Notes under the pieces: model-generated
Databases searched by the model: none
The model's input: the letters and a program-made list of their open reading frames with translations, nothing else
Told to the model about the DNA's origin: nothing
Part shown: positions 1 through 9,800 of the stretch, piece by piece
Layout of the letters: every line of letters starts with the position of its first letter
How positions within the stretch are numbered: the stretch's first letter is position 1
Made by a program: the position numbers and the translations under genes
Source of the DNA: Fischerella muscicola SAG 1427-1 = PCC 73103
GTDB taxonomy: Bacteria; Cyanobacteriota; Cyanobacteriia; Cyanobacteriales; Nostocaceae
Assembly: GCF_000317245.1 (NCBI RefSeq)
Contig: NZ_AJLJ01000184.1
Location: 1-64,000 of the forward strand
Length of the DNA stretch: 64,000 bases
Reading direction: 5' to 3'

Positions 1-40
1 TGGTTACATCATCACCAAAATTCGCAACTAAAACTTAAAA

Positions 41-86
41 ACGCTCTGCGCTCCTCTGCGGTGACTTTGCGTTCTTCTGCGTTTAA
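41..86. repeat. Dispersed CTCTGCG-rich intergenic repeat
   Basis: A short run built on CTCTGCG / TTCTGCGTTT words just downstream of the dihydroorotase-like gene. The same words recur degenerately near 2974-3020 and, on the other strand and in frame, inside chlH at 8196-8234. This kind of element is common between genes in heterocystous cyanobacteria. The rest of positions 1-109 shows nothing else I can name. Confidence 0.6.
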
Positions 87-109
87 AAACACTATGATAT
101 AAAGCAAAA

Positions 110-1417
110 CTAAGGTACCCAGATTTTCACTACCCTACCCGTCAACTGTTGTCCCAACCAAGACGTATTCTGTGAGAGGGTGCGAAGACTTTGTCCGTCA
201 ACTTTCCAGCTTTGCTGAGGGTCAAATAATGTTAATTCTGCCTTTTCTCCAGGAGCGATCGCACTCAAATTCTGTTTTAAACACTCCGCCGGACGATTAC
301 TCAATGCTTGCCATAATTCTAGGGCGCTAAATTCACCAGTCTCTACCAAATGTTGCCACAACAAAGGTAATGCTAGCTCTAAACCTATGGCTCCAGGTGG
401 TGCTTCGGCAAATGCTACTGTTTTTTCTTCGTACGTATAGGGAGCGTGATCAATAGCGATCGCATCTATAATTCCTGTGCGTACTGCCTGCCGTAACGCC
501 AATAGATCATTCGGATTACCCAACGGCGGCTCTAAATGTAAGTTTGGATTATAACTTTTAAGTGCTTCCGTGTCAAGTAAAACATGCATCCAAGTGGTGC
601 TAGCGGTGATCGGTAAGCCTTGGTTTTTTGCTGATGCGATCAATTCGACGCTGCGGGCAGTGGAAACCCGCATAATGTGTATAGGCGTTCCCGTCGCAGC
701 CACCAATTCGAGCAAAGTGGCGATCGCAGAGGTTTCGGAAGCAGCAGGATTTCCTGCTAAACCGAAGCGTAGCGAATCTGAACCTTCGCGCATGACTCCA
801 TTAGATTTCAATTGGCGATCGCAACACCAAAACGCTACAAGCTTTGCCAAGGGTTGGAGATATTCTAATACTCGCCGTACCAGTGCCGTATTTTCTAAAG
901 GCTGACCATCAGCAAAACCGACTACCCCCACCGCCGCTAAATCTGCCAACTCCGTCATTTGCTTACCAGCAACATCCAGAGTGATCGCACCCCAGACGTT
1001 GAGTTGGGGAAGTCCTCCATGTCCCCCATGTCCCCCATGTCCTCCTTGTCTTCCTTGTCCTCCTTGTCCCCGCATCTTCTCCCAAAACTGCGCCACCACC
1101 GCCGGGTTATCGATTACTGGCGATGTATCGGGTAAGATGCTAATTCTGGTAAAGCCACCAGCCCCAGCTGCTTGTAGTAAAGAAGAAAGAGTTTCTCGTT
1201 CTTCAAATCCCGGTTCTCCGGAGTGGCTATACAAATCTATTAAGCCTGTTCCTAACACCAATCCACGGCAATCTCGGATGTGAGTCTCTTGTGACACATC
1301 AGAAATACTACTAGCTACTGACCGGATATAACCAGCATCAATCAGCACATCACCTATTTGATCAGTGCCAGAAACCGGGTCAATAATCCGTACTTGTTGT
1401 AATAATTCACTTGTCAT
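110..1417 (-). CDS. pyrC: Dihydroorotase-family protein, probably metal-site deficient (pseudo-DHOase)
   Basis: 435 residues, the usual length of class I dihydroorotases, which cyclise carbamoyl-aspartate to dihydroorotate in pyrimidine synthesis. The fold landmarks are present: GLIDLYSHSGEPG near residue 60, a MREGSDSLRFGLAG segment, and IDHAPYTYEEK near 325. However the metal-binding His-x-His is Tyr-Ser-His, the His of the HAED/HCED motif is replaced (AFWCCD), and the His normally before VST is Arg (HIMRVST); only the Asp of DHAP and one His remain. Characterised degenerate homologues (PyrC'/PyrX) are structural partners of aspartate transcarbamoylase, so that role is possible here, by inference. 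Residues about 116-135 are a Gly/Gln/His stretch encoded by a 9-bp tandem repeat. It lies 10 bp behind the histidine phosphatase gene and is probably co-transcribed with it. Confidence 0.88.
   Translation of the reverse strand: MTSELLQQVRIIDPVSGTDQIGDVLIDAGYIRSVASSISDVSQETHIRDCRGLVLGTGLIDLYSHSGEPGFEERETLSSLLQAAGAGGFTRISILPDTSPVIDNPAVVAQFWEKMRGQGGQGRQGGHGGHGGHGGLPQLNVWGAITLDVAGKQMTELADLAAVGVVGFADGQPLENTALVRRVLEYLQPLAKLVAFWCCDRQLKSNGVMREGSDSLRFGLAGNPAASETSAIATLLELVAATGTPIHIMRVSTARSVELIASAKNQGLPITASTTWMHVLLDTEALKSYNPNLHLEPPLGNPNDLLALRQAVRTGIIDAIAIDHAPYTYEEKTVAFAEAPPGAIGLELALPLLWQHLVETGEFSALELWQALSNRPAECLKQNLSAIAPGEKAELTLFDPQQSWKVDGQSLRTLSQNTSWLGQQLTGRVVKIWVP
1013..1070. repeat. 9-bp tandem repeat inside the dihydroorotase-like gene
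   Basis: On the coding (minus) strand, about six units of GGACAAGGA or GGACATGGG follow one another. Because the unit is a multiple of three, it reads as Gly-Gln-Gly and Gly-His-Gly tripeptides without breaking the frame. It sits between the segment ending EKMR and the conserved LPQLNVWGAIT, so it forms an extra loop. Similar GGGGACAAG-type runs occur between genes elsewhere in the window. Confidence 0.9.
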
Positions 1418-1427
1418 ATCATAACTC

Positions 1428-2813
1428 TTACAACGCCCCTGCTGCGGTTTTATCTAGCACCCCACCACTCAAGTGAGTGGTAATATTCATTGCTTGCAAA
1501 ACTGGTACACCATTCAAGCCAGAAGGGTAGTCTATAACACTGACTGCACCATTACCCTGACGAAAATTCCAGAAATTATCTGCTGATAAACCTAGAATAT
1601 GGCAAAGCAGAGTTTTATTGGTAGCATCATGAGCGACGACTATGCCAGTTTGAAGTTGGTTTGTCAATGCTGTTTCTACAACAGACTGCCAAGTTGCCAC
1701 ACTACGTTCCCATACCTGTTGTAAATTTTCCCCTGCGGGCATTTGTACTTGGGCTGGTACTGTTCGCCAGCGCTGTAACTCTCCCGGAAATTCTTGTTCA
1801 ATTTCTGATTCTAATTTTCCTTCCCAAAGTCCGTGACTAATTTCTCTAAAACCATCTTGCAATTCTAACTTAATATTGTGGTGATTATTTAAGATAATTT
1901 CGGCTGTTTCCTTGGGACGCAGCATCGGACTTGTGATGGCAAAATCAAGTGCTACATCTTTGAGAAATGCGGTAGCTTTTTGTGCCTGTAGCCTACCATT
2001 ATCATTGAGAGGAACGTCAATTTGACCTTGAAATTTCCCTTGGCGATTCCAATCGGTTTCGCCATGACGAATCAGTAACAAACGCACACCTTGATGGTTT
2101 GGTCGCAAAGAAGGGAGAATATCTCCCAAGTGTTGCGTTTGATTCATAGATTCTAGCTGGACTGCATCTCCCAAACCACCCGTAAAATTCAAGATGCTGA
2201 TGTTACAGTTAGATTGCTGAAGAGAATGGTAGCGAGATGGAGAAATACCCAAGGCTGTGCTGATTAAAGCTCGATTAATCCCGTTATGTCCTACTATTAA
2301 TATAGTTTGCCCTTGATAACGGGGCAAAATTTCTTTCCAAAATTGCCGTGCTTGTTCGTACAAAGATAAAATCGGATTATGTTCTCGGCTATTCCCCTGA
2401 CTATCAGGAACAAGCATCTGTAGTTGATCGGGTGATTGCTTCCAAATGCGGTAATCTTCAGGAAATTTCTCCTTTACTTCTGCTGCAAGCATTTTTTCCC
2501 ACAAGGGTAAATCAACCTCAAGCAGCAAATCAGAAGTTTGAGGAACTATAGATTGATCAGAATTATTTTCTAGCGATCGCCAAATGATCTCTGCTGTTTG
2601 TTTGGCTCGCTGCAAAGGACTACTATAAATTGCACTGAATGAGATATTACTGAGGGCTTTACCAACTAAATTGGCATCATGACAACCTTTTTCTGTTAAT
2701 GTAGACGCATCGGTGCGCCCTTGAATACGCTTTTCAGTATTATACGTGCTTTGACCATGACGCACTATGATGACCCTAGTCACTTTTTGCCCTCCTATCT
2801 CTAAAGGACTCAT
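1428..2813 (-). CDS. Two-domain histidine phosphatase (phosphoglycerate-mutase-like)
   Basis: 461 residues containing two copies of the branch-1 histidine phosphatase domain. The first has RHG at residues 18-20 and the second catalytic His at 176 (VGHNG). The second has RHG at 249-251 with GETDWN, and its partner His at 395 (VAHDATN). Both copies keep the phospho-accepting His, so both may be active. Family members dephosphorylate sugar phosphates and other small phosphate esters, or act as phosphoglycerate mutases; the substrate cannot be told here. Duplicated versions of this length are usual in cyanobacteria. The ATG at 2813 is used; no upstream extension keeps homology. The downstream dihydroorotase-like gene begins 10 bp after the stop. 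Confidence 0.9.
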   Translation of the reverse strand: MSPLEIGGQKVTRVIIVRHGQSTYNTEKRIQGRTDASTLTEKGCHDANLVGKALSNISFSAIYSSPLQRAKQTAEIIWRSLENNSDQSIVPQTSDLLLEVDLPLWEKMLAAEVKEKFPEDYRIWKQSPDQLQMLVPDSQGNSREHNPILSLYEQARQFWKEILPRYQGQTILIVGHNGINRALISTALGISPSRYHSLQQSNCNISILNFTGGLGDAVQLESMNQTQHLGDILPSLRPNHQGVRLLLIRHGETDWNRQGKFQGQIDVPLNDNGRLQAQKATAFLKDVALDFAITSPMLRPKETAEIILNNHHNIKLELQDGFREISHGLWEGKLESEIEQEFPGELQRWRTVPAQVQMPAGENLQQVWERSVATWQSVVETALTNQLQTGIVVAHDATNKTLLCHILGLSADNFWNFRQGNGAVSVIDYPSGLNGVPVLQAMNITTHLSGGVLDKTAAGAL

Positions 2814-2973
2814 TCTACTGCAAAATGTTTACATCCATTCCTAGAACCTTTTCGATGTACTACAAAACTTCTTTAAAGGTCAAAGTTGTGACTATGCCAG
2901 AATAATAATCAAGTTTGCCATTACCAAATCTAAGTACAAAATTGCATAAATTCATGGCAAAATTTTGGCACCA

Positions 2974-3020
2974 AAACTCCGCGCCCCTGAAGCGTTTTCC
3001 TTTGCGTACCTCTACGTTTT
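2974..3020. repeat. Degenerate copy of the CTCTGCG/GCGTTT dispersed repeat
   Basis: The words GCGCCCCTGAAGCG and TTTGCGTACCTCTACGTTTT resemble the repeat at 41-86. It occupies most of the gap between the Psb28-like gene and the histidine phosphatase gene; the remaining 2814-2973 shows no gene. Confidence 0.4.
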
Positions 3021-3049
3021 AAATGGCTACGAATTAATGCAAAGCTGTA

Positions 3050-3424
3050 CTAAGTGAGTGGAGATTCACCATAAGCCATACCATTCGCCTCAGCATAACG
3101 ATGCATAAATCTCATAAATCTTTCCCAATAGTCATCTTGTTCAATTTCCAGTTTGCATTCTACTCTCTGCAACTCATCCCCCTCTGCACCACCAAAAAGA
3201 AATTGTACAGATGAAGGTGTGATCCTGATTTCGCCTTCTTCGTCGCTCAATAGCATAGAATTTAAGGATTGTTTTGTGAAGCTATTGAATCCCTCTAAAG
3301 CTTTTAACTGGTTAAATATCATCAAAACAATACGCTTACCAGAACGACCACGTCGCAAGCTAACGTTACCTAATTCCTCATAAATACCATTAAAAAATTG
3401 AATTGTGGGTATAGTAGATGCCAT
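3050..3424 (-). CDS. psb28: Psb28-family photosystem II assembly factor (Psb28-2 type)
   Basis: 124 residues from the ATG at 3424. A TTG two codons earlier is possible, but the AAAGG ribosome site lies 9 bases before the ATG, which favours the ATG. The protein begins IQFFNGIYEELGNVSLRR, has the central DEEGEI element, and ends with the hallmark WERFMRFMHRYAEANG, all diagnostic of Psb28. Psb28 binds the CP47 side of photosystem II intermediates on the stromal face and protects or shapes them during assembly and repair. The sequence departs from canonical Psb28 in the middle, as the second cyanobacterial paralogue (Psb28-2) does, so I assign that subtype by inference. It follows the serine hydrolase gene by 6 bp, suggesting co-transcription. 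Confidence 0.88.
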   Translation of the reverse strand: MASTIPTIQFFNGIYEELGNVSLRRGRSGKRIVLMIFNQLKALEGFNSFTKQSLNSMLLSDEEGEIRITPSSVQFLFGGAEGDELQRVECKLEIEQDDYWERFMRFMHRYAEANGMAYGESPLT

Positions 3425-3430
3425 GAACAA

Positions 3431-5065
3431 TTACCTTTGATAGGTGTAAGGAGGATAATAATACGGCGGCTGATTCGTCAGTGGTGGTTGATACTGATAA
3501 CCTGTTGGAGGTAGAGGACTACCTAAAGTGTTAGGTAAGGGCGGAGTGATCAGTGGGTATGGCTGATAATTAATTGTGGGTTGAGTAATTGTTGGTAATG
3601 GCGTAGTCGGAGTCGTCAGTGATGGCTGATATCTATTAGTCGGAACTGGGTTGGGAGTAATACTTGGTGCAGCAGTTGGTGTAGGAGTCGGTGCAGGAGT
3701 TTGGACAGAAGTTTGGACACTGGGGGTAGTTTGGGTAAATTGTTGGTAAGCAGCCTTCGAGATAGAACCAATGAATTTTTCAGCACTGGGATCGTTATTA
3801 GGACGTTTTACCATGACAGCTACTATGTAGCGTTTGCCACTGGGGAGGTCTACCAGACCAGCATCTGCTAACATACTGCCAATATCACCGGTTTTGTGAG
3901 CAATAGTTGCACCTTGTCCCAACCCTGTTGGTAAAAGTTGGTTTCTGACAGTATTACGCATAATTTCCAAGATGCGATCGCGCGATGTCATATTCAACAA
4001 ATTACCTTGACTGACCATCGCCATCAAATTCCCTAATTCTTTGGGACTAGTTGTATTTGTACCATCTAAATCAGGTAGTTGATTGCGAATGACTGTAGTA
4101 TTTAAACCCCAATTCCGAAAACGCTGATTTAAAGCTTCAATACCACCCATCCGGGCTATCAACATATTTGTTGCTGTATTATCGCTAATTGTCATCATTT
4201 TATTAGCGACTTCTAGCGCCTTAAATTGGGTTCCGGCTGGTTTATTCCGCATATCTCCAGAACCACCAACCATCATTTCTTTTTCCATGGTCAACATTTC
4301 ATCCAGGCGGATTTTACCTGCATCAACATCCTGGAAAAAAGCCACTAAAATTGGGATTTTAATTGTGCTGGCTGAGGGAAAACTAGCAGAAGCATTGATA
4401 TCTACATAACTACCATTTTCTAAATCCACCACGAATACTCCTGGTGTGAGATTTGGGTTAGCAGACGCCAAGCTTTGCACATTAATTTTTAAGGAGGTAA
4501 TTTCCTGCGATAAAGATAAAACAGCAGCAGGTGTGGGTATAGCTTGGATTTGTGCTTGTTGTGACTTGATATTATCAGGTGATGTTTCTGTTGTTGCCAT
4601 CTGATTGGCAGGGTCTAGGACTGATAATACAGTTCCCACGATCGCACCAATCCCAATTCCGACTATTAATAATCGCAAAGCGTATAGCATGGTTCTAGCC
4701 ATAGGCTTTAACCTTGTTTTTCGCGACGTTCTGATTTTTTTTGGTAACGCTTGTTTGCGCGATCGTACAGTTTTTACTTTGGCATTGCTTGGCTTGTAGG
4801 GTGGAATTTGTCCTGGTTTCGCAGGTAAAGGTTTCACAGCTGCTGATACTACTACACCTTGTCGCTTTTTCGCTACACCAACAGGGGTAGCAGCAGTAGT
4901 AGCTTTGACATGTGTTAGCTTTGTCCCAACTTGAGGGGGACGTTTTTGTTGACTAGCTCCTTTGGCTGGACTTTTTCCCAATTTCTGCACTTTACGGATA
5001 GGTTTTTGCTGTCCATTCACTGGTTGAGGTCGTGAGAAACCGGGTAAATTTGTTCTGGTTTCCAT
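3431..5065 (-). CDS. Membrane-anchored beta-lactamase-fold serine hydrolase
   Basis: 544 residues. Residues 1-125 are basic and Lys/Pro-rich, 127-150 form one transmembrane helix, and about 190-440 is a class A beta-lactamase-like domain, followed by a Pro/Thr/Tyr-rich tail. Catalytic motifs are all present: S233-T-I-K236 (SxxK), S294-D-N296 (SDN) and K391-T-G393 (KTG). The long cytosolic N-terminus and periplasmic tail differ from true secreted beta-lactamases, so a peptidoglycan or D-Ala peptidase-type role is more likely than antibiotic resistance. It is immediately upstream of the Psb28-type gene, an association I cannot explain functionally. The 5' gap 5066-5358 is AT-rich with no gene seen. 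Confidence 0.88.
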   Translation of the reverse strand: METRTNLPGFSRPQPVNGQQKPIRKVQKLGKSPAKGASQQKRPPQVGTKLTHVKATTAATPVGVAKKRQGVVVSAAVKPLPAKPGQIPPYKPSNAKVKTVRSRKQALPKKIRTSRKTRLKPMARTMLYALRLLIVGIGIGAIVGTVLSVLDPANQMATTETSPDNIKSQQAQIQAIPTPAAVLSLSQEITSLKINVQSLASANPNLTPGVFVVDLENGSYVDINASASFPSASTIKIPILVAFFQDVDAGKIRLDEMLTMEKEMMVGGSGDMRNKPAGTQFKALEVANKMMTISDNTATNMLIARMGGIEALNQRFRNWGLNTTVIRNQLPDLDGTNTTSPKELGNLMAMVSQGNLLNMTSRDRILEIMRNTVRNQLLPTGLGQGATIAHKTGDIGSMLADAGLVDLPSGKRYIVAVMVKRPNNDPSAEKFIGSISKAAYQQFTQTTPSVQTSVQTPAPTPTPTAAPSITPNPVPTNRYQPSLTTPTTPLPTITQPTINYQPYPLITPPLPNTLGSPLPPTGYQYQPPLTNQPPYYYPPYTYQR

Positions 5066-5358
5066 AAAATTGATGATGGTGATAGTAAAATGTATAATCT
5101 AGCAATTAGTTATGAAAGCTTAACTTATCGGTCGGAGTATATCTTTAGTCGCCACAAGAGAAAGACAAATGTGATTTTTCTGTCGATTTCAAATCAAACT
5201 TTGCCCCCAAAATTTACTAACAAGTAAGTATATATAAACACTAAATCCCTTGGAAATACTAACTTGATGTATTTTCCTCCATTTTGAGTCATGTTTTTGT
5301 GTTTAGTTTAAGCCATAATTACTAATTGTGGGGTAATTACGTATTTACTGTTTAAAAG

Positions 5359-6129
5359 TCACAATTTTTCATGATTTTTGTGACTTGAGAGCGCCCATTC
5401 TACTTGTCGCAAGATACCTCGTAACATAGCAACCTCATGCTTTTGCAATTGAGTGCGGTTATAAAGTTGGCGAAACTTTTCCATGCGGCTAACTGCTGTA
5501 TGAGGATGTAAATAACCAATTTTCAGCAGTAGTGATTCTAATTGCTGATAGTATCCTTCCACAATCTCTATAGATGCAATTTCGGAGTCGGTGATGTGGA
5601 CAGAGGGAGACACCGAGAATTCCGCCCTGTCTTCTTTACCTGTGTTGTGACTTAGTGACAATTCATAACAACAAATTGCTACAGATGTAGCTAAATTAAG
5701 CGAAGAATAACTAGAATTAGTGGAAATACGGACAAATCGCTGGGCATAATTTAATTCTTGATTACTTAACCCCCGATCTTCTCTACCAAAAATCAAGGCT
5801 GCGGGTTGACCGATCTCTTCTAATAACCAGGGTAGTGCTGTCTGAGGGTTTTCTAAAGGTGCATCCCAATCATGAACAACACCTGTTGTGGCGATCGCTC
5901 TTTTACATCCTTGCAAAGCAGCGGGTAATGTCTCAAATAATACAGCCGCATCTAAAATATCTTGGGCATGAACCGCCATCTGTCTAGCTTCTGTTCCCCA
6001 AGGATCACATTGGGGATTTACCAACACCAGCTGATTTAGTCCAAAGTTTTTCATTACCCGTGCTACAGACCCCACATTCAAAGGGCCAGCTGGCTCTACT
6101 AATATGATTTTTACTCCAGCTATTGTCAT
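5359..6129 (-). CDS. trmJ: TrmJ-type RNA 2'-O-methyltransferase (SPOUT)
   Basis: 256 residues from the ATG at 6129. A longer reading from a TTG at 6168 would add IQNLIIQNR, which is simply translated from a dispersed GATTTTGGATT repeat, so I reject it. The SPOUT knot is clear: IILVEPAGPLNVGSVARVMKNFG at the N-terminus, ALIFGREDRGLSNQEL in the middle and the SAM-binding loop SSYSSLNLATSVAICCYEL. TrmH/TrmJ-family enzymes methylate the ribose 2'-OH of tRNA (position 32 in the E. coli TrmJ case) or of rRNA; the C-terminal helical part fits TrmJ. No close co-directional partner; 5' side is repeat-rich. Confidence 0.88.
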   Translation of the reverse strand: MTIAGVKIILVEPAGPLNVGSVARVMKNFGLNQLVLVNPQCDPWGTEARQMAVHAQDILDAAVLFETLPAALQGCKRAIATTGVVHDWDAPLENPQTALPWLLEEIGQPAALIFGREDRGLSNQELNYAQRFVRISTNSSYSSLNLATSVAICCYELSLSHNTGKEDRAEFSVSPSVHITDSEIASIEIVEGYYQQLESLLLKIGYLHPHTAVSRMEKFRQLYNRTQLQKHEVAMLRGILRQVEWALSSHKNHEKL

Positions 6130-6286
6130 TCGATTTTGGATTATTAGATTTTGGATTGATGAGAACAAGTATATGTTTTAGAAATCGACCACCAATAGAC
6201 GCAGATAGATTTTTCGTCATCATTTTGGGCATGTAGAGACTAGCAGGTGCAACGTTTCTACAGTAATTTGTACATTTTTAACACGA

Positions 6287-6760
6287 TTATGAGTCGCGTA
6301 GCCCTCTGTGTATTCGACGATTACCACTTATGATTACCACAGTTTGCTTAATGGCGCTAACTCGCCACTCTCCCTCGACTTTAATTAAATCATGCTCGTA
6401 ATTTCCTGCTGTATCAAGTCGGTCTTGCCCTGGTTCACAGGTAGAGTCAAATCGATAAATACTATACGCTGATCTACACTGTGCATAGTCCTTGTTGAAT
6501 GCTACCTCATGATTGGTACTGATATGCAGAGTTTTTAACCCAGTGAGTCCCTCTACTCGCTGTTGTACATATGCTTCTGCCTTTATTTGTTGTGGCAATT
6601 CTCCTCGAAATTCCGAATAATCAGTATAAATATCGTCTGCTAAATATTTGCGGAGTCTGTGCCAGTTTTTATCATCCATTGCATTTGCGATACCTACAAT
6701 GATATCAATGATTTTGCTACGCTCAATAACCCATTGAATAGCTGATAGCTCAGATGTCAT
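6287..6760 (-). CDS. SnoaL-like / NTF2-fold protein
   Basis: 157 residues from the ATG at 6760; the TTG three codons upstream has no better ribosome site. The sequence has the typical SnoaL_4-like pattern: an N-terminal helix pair with WHRLRKYLADDIYTDYSEFRG, a middle strand region, and a C-terminal NYEHDLIKVEGEWRVSAIKQTVV. Members are small cone-shaped proteins, either isomerases/hydratases or ligand-binding subunits. The specific reaction cannot be told from the sequence. It lies 130 bp downstream of chlH with a strong hairpin in between, so it is probably a separate transcript. Confidence 0.78.
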   Translation of the reverse strand: MTSELSAIQWVIERSKIIDIIVGIANAMDDKNWHRLRKYLADDIYTDYSEFRGELPQQIKAEAYVQQRVEGLTGLKTLHISTNHEVAFNKDYAQCRSAYSIYRFDSTCEPGQDRLDTAGNYEHDLIKVEGEWRVSAIKQTVVIISGNRRIHRGLRDS

Positions 6761-6790
6761 GGATTTCAACTCAACTCAATTAATTTTAAG

Positions 6791-6819
6791 AAAGGCGCTA
6801 GATATTTTTTAGCGCCTTT
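6791..6819 (-). terminator. Likely chlH transcription terminator
   Basis: Perfect 10-bp stem AAAGGCGCTA (6791-6800) / TAGCGCCTTT (6810-6819) with a 9-base loop. Read on the minus strand it follows chlH by about 70 bp and is followed by a TTTCTTAAAATT tail, consistent with intrinsic termination before the SnoaL-like gene. Confidence 0.65.
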
Positions 6820-6890
6820 ATATCTGTGCAAGAGATGATTGTTTAACTACTATGCAATAAACAAGCACCTCTACTCAAGTACTTTGGAAC

Positions 6891-9800
6891 TTAAACCGTC
6901 ACTCCTTCTAACTCTTCATCTGTCAATTCATACAAATCTCGTAACTTTTGTAACTTATCCTCACCAGCTTGCCAAAAACCTCGTCCGTGGGCTTCCAACA
7001 TCCTACCCACTATATTTTTAAAAGCTTCCGGGTTGGCTTTTCGCAATTTTTCTGCCATTTCTGGGTCTAAAGCATAAGTATCTGCGGCCTGATCGTATAC
7101 CCAATCGTCAGTAAAATCTGTAGTACCGCCCCAACCAATCAATGCCGTCATTCGTTGAGAAACTTCAAAAGCACCACCAGAACCTTGATTAACCATTGCT
7201 TCCGCCCATTTGGGGTTTAGCAACTTCGTGCGATACTCCATCCGTAACAAATCATCCAGCTTGCGGGGCGTGGTATCTTTCGAGAAACTTTCTACAAAAC
7301 TAGCAGTTACTTTCTTCCCACCAATTTTTTCAGCTGCCTTTTTCAAGCCACCCGTATTAGCATAATATTCCTGAATATCAGTTAAACCATATTCTACCGA
7401 ATCAATTTCCTGCACAATGCGATCGCTCGTTTTTAACAACTGTGTTAATACTTCCGGTCTTGCTTGACCCCGATCTTGTCTACCATAACTAAACACATTG
7501 CGACTTTGCCAAGTATTTCCCAACTCCTCCCCAGATTCCCAATTACCATCAGTCACACGCTCATTCACCATTGAACCAAAATCACCCGCCGGATTAGAAA
7601 ATAACCTAGCCGATACATTCTCCACACCCTGTCCTTTCAAAGCCAAAGCATGTTTTCTAATAAAATTCTGGTCTTCCGGTTCCTCAACCTCAGCCGCTCG
7701 TTGAAACAAATCATCCAACAATTCAATCACATTCACAAAACTATCGCGGAAAATCCCCGACAAATTCCCCAACACATCAATCCGGGGATGTCCAACCTGC
7801 GCCAAAGGCTTTAACTCATAACGCACAATTCGCCCCGTCCCCTCCTTCACAGGTTCCGCCCCTACCAACTCCAAAAGAATCCCCAGAGACTCACCCTTCG
7901 TTTTAATCGCATCCAAACCCCACAACATCACCGCCACAGTCTCCGGATACTTACCATGTTCTTCCAAATGCTGGGCAATAATCTGTTGACCGATTTCCCT
8001 TCCCCTCTCATACGCCGCCGGAGATGGCATTCTATAAGGATCTAAAGCATGAATATTCCTTCCCGTCGGTAACACACCAGGCCCATCCCGCAACAAATCA
8101 CCACCAGGCGCAGGCGGAATATACTCCCCATTCAAACCCCGCAAAAGATTCATCAACTCATCAGTTGTCTGCATCAATAAATCTTTAACCAGCCTCTCTT
8201 CCTCTTCTCTGTGTTCTCTGCTTCTCTGCGGTTCGTTCCCAAAATACGCCTCCAAATACGCCCCCATCTCCTCCTCATCCGGCGCTTCCCCCAAAGTATG
8301 CAACCCAGAAGAAAACAACCTACTCTCCAAAACTTGCAAATACTCGTACAACTTCACCAAATAATCATTAAAAGCATGGGCGCTAAACATTCGCACATTC
8401 TCTGGTGAAAAAGGAATTCCCAAACGTTTTGCATCCTCAAACGGACAATCTGCATCTAAACCAGTATCAACAACCTTTTTACAAATCGCTTCCTTGAGAG
8501 CATAATTCTTCTGTGGATCTTCGCGATATTCTGCAATTAAATCCCGTAAAATCACCAACTCTTTATACAAACCCGCACGACCATAGGGCGGTACATTGTG
8601 AGAAATTAACACTCCATAACCGCGACGCTTTGCCAAAATCGATTCTGAAGGGTTATTTGCTGCATATATATATAGATTCGGCAAATCTCCTAGCAAAATA
8701 TCTGACCAAGAATAACCCGTATTACCCAAAGGTGAACCAGGCAACCATTCCACCGTACCATGCATTCCAAAATGAACTACAGCATCAGCCTGGAAATCAT
8801 TTTGCAACCATTTATAAAAAGCAGCATACTGAGGATGAGGTGTTAAATCTCGCTCAAACATTAACCGCATCGGATCACCTTGTATTCCCAAGGGTGGTTG
8901 GACACCAATCCAAATATTCCCTAGTTGCACACCGCCAATATGGAATTCATCCCCATAGGTTTTAATCCCAGTACCCGTAAGAGATTTCCATTGCTTTTCT
9001 ATCCGGGAAGTGCGGAGATATCCCAACCATTGTTCCAGGGTTTTAGCATTAACAGAGGCGGGGAAAGTTTCTCTATCCCCTTCACCGCGTCTATCCCTCT
9101 CCATCTCATCAAAAGCTTCATCCGCTTCTTTGACTTGCTGAATTAACTCTTCTCCATCAACTGGCAAATTTCCGACGTTGTAACCTTGATCTTGAAGTGC
9201 TTCTAGAAATTTCAGGAGACTACGAGGTACATTCAACAATGCAGCAGTTCCCACTGCACCGTAACCGGGCGGAAATCCATACAGAATAATGGCAATTTTT
9301 CTGGCAGATGCTGGAGTTTGTCGCAGATGAATCCAGTTTTTGATTCTGCCAATTAGACGTTGTACTCGTTCGGGAACCAAATAGATATTTTCTCCCACCA
9401 AACCGCCAAGAGGAACAACGTCGATCGCACCATCTAATTCTGGCAAAGCGTATAAAACTACACTTTGTAGACCTCCTATACCTTGGCGTGTCCAAGAATA
9501 AATATCTTGAATTAACAGAGGTGCAGCTACAATGTACGGAACATTTTTAGCAGTCAGAATGCGTTTTGCTACTTCTACTTGTCGTCCTGCTTCCATCGAA
9601 CCAGCAGGGCCACCCACCAAAGGAAAACCAATTGTCGAGACGATCGCATCTACTTTTACTGCTTCTTCAGACAAAGATGGAGTTTCGACATTACCCTGCT
9701 GGCGTTGCTGAGTTTCGTAATCACTTGTCATCCAATCACGAACCGCAACATGTCCTTCTACACCGTTGATAAATATAGGTAAGGGGATTAATCCCGCTGC

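Noticed and set aside
570..1283. Two plus-strand frames of about 100 codons opposite the dihydroorotase-like gene
   Set aside because: Antisense shadows of a conserved coding sequence; one merely translates the 9-bp repeat.
6130..6168. N-terminal extension of TrmJ
   Set aside because: The extra residues are a translated GATTTTGGATT dispersed repeat and start from TTG without a ribosome site.
6839..7021. 60-codon plus-strand frame overlapping the 3' end of chlH
   Set aside because: Antisense to a clear gene, AT-rich and unlike protein.
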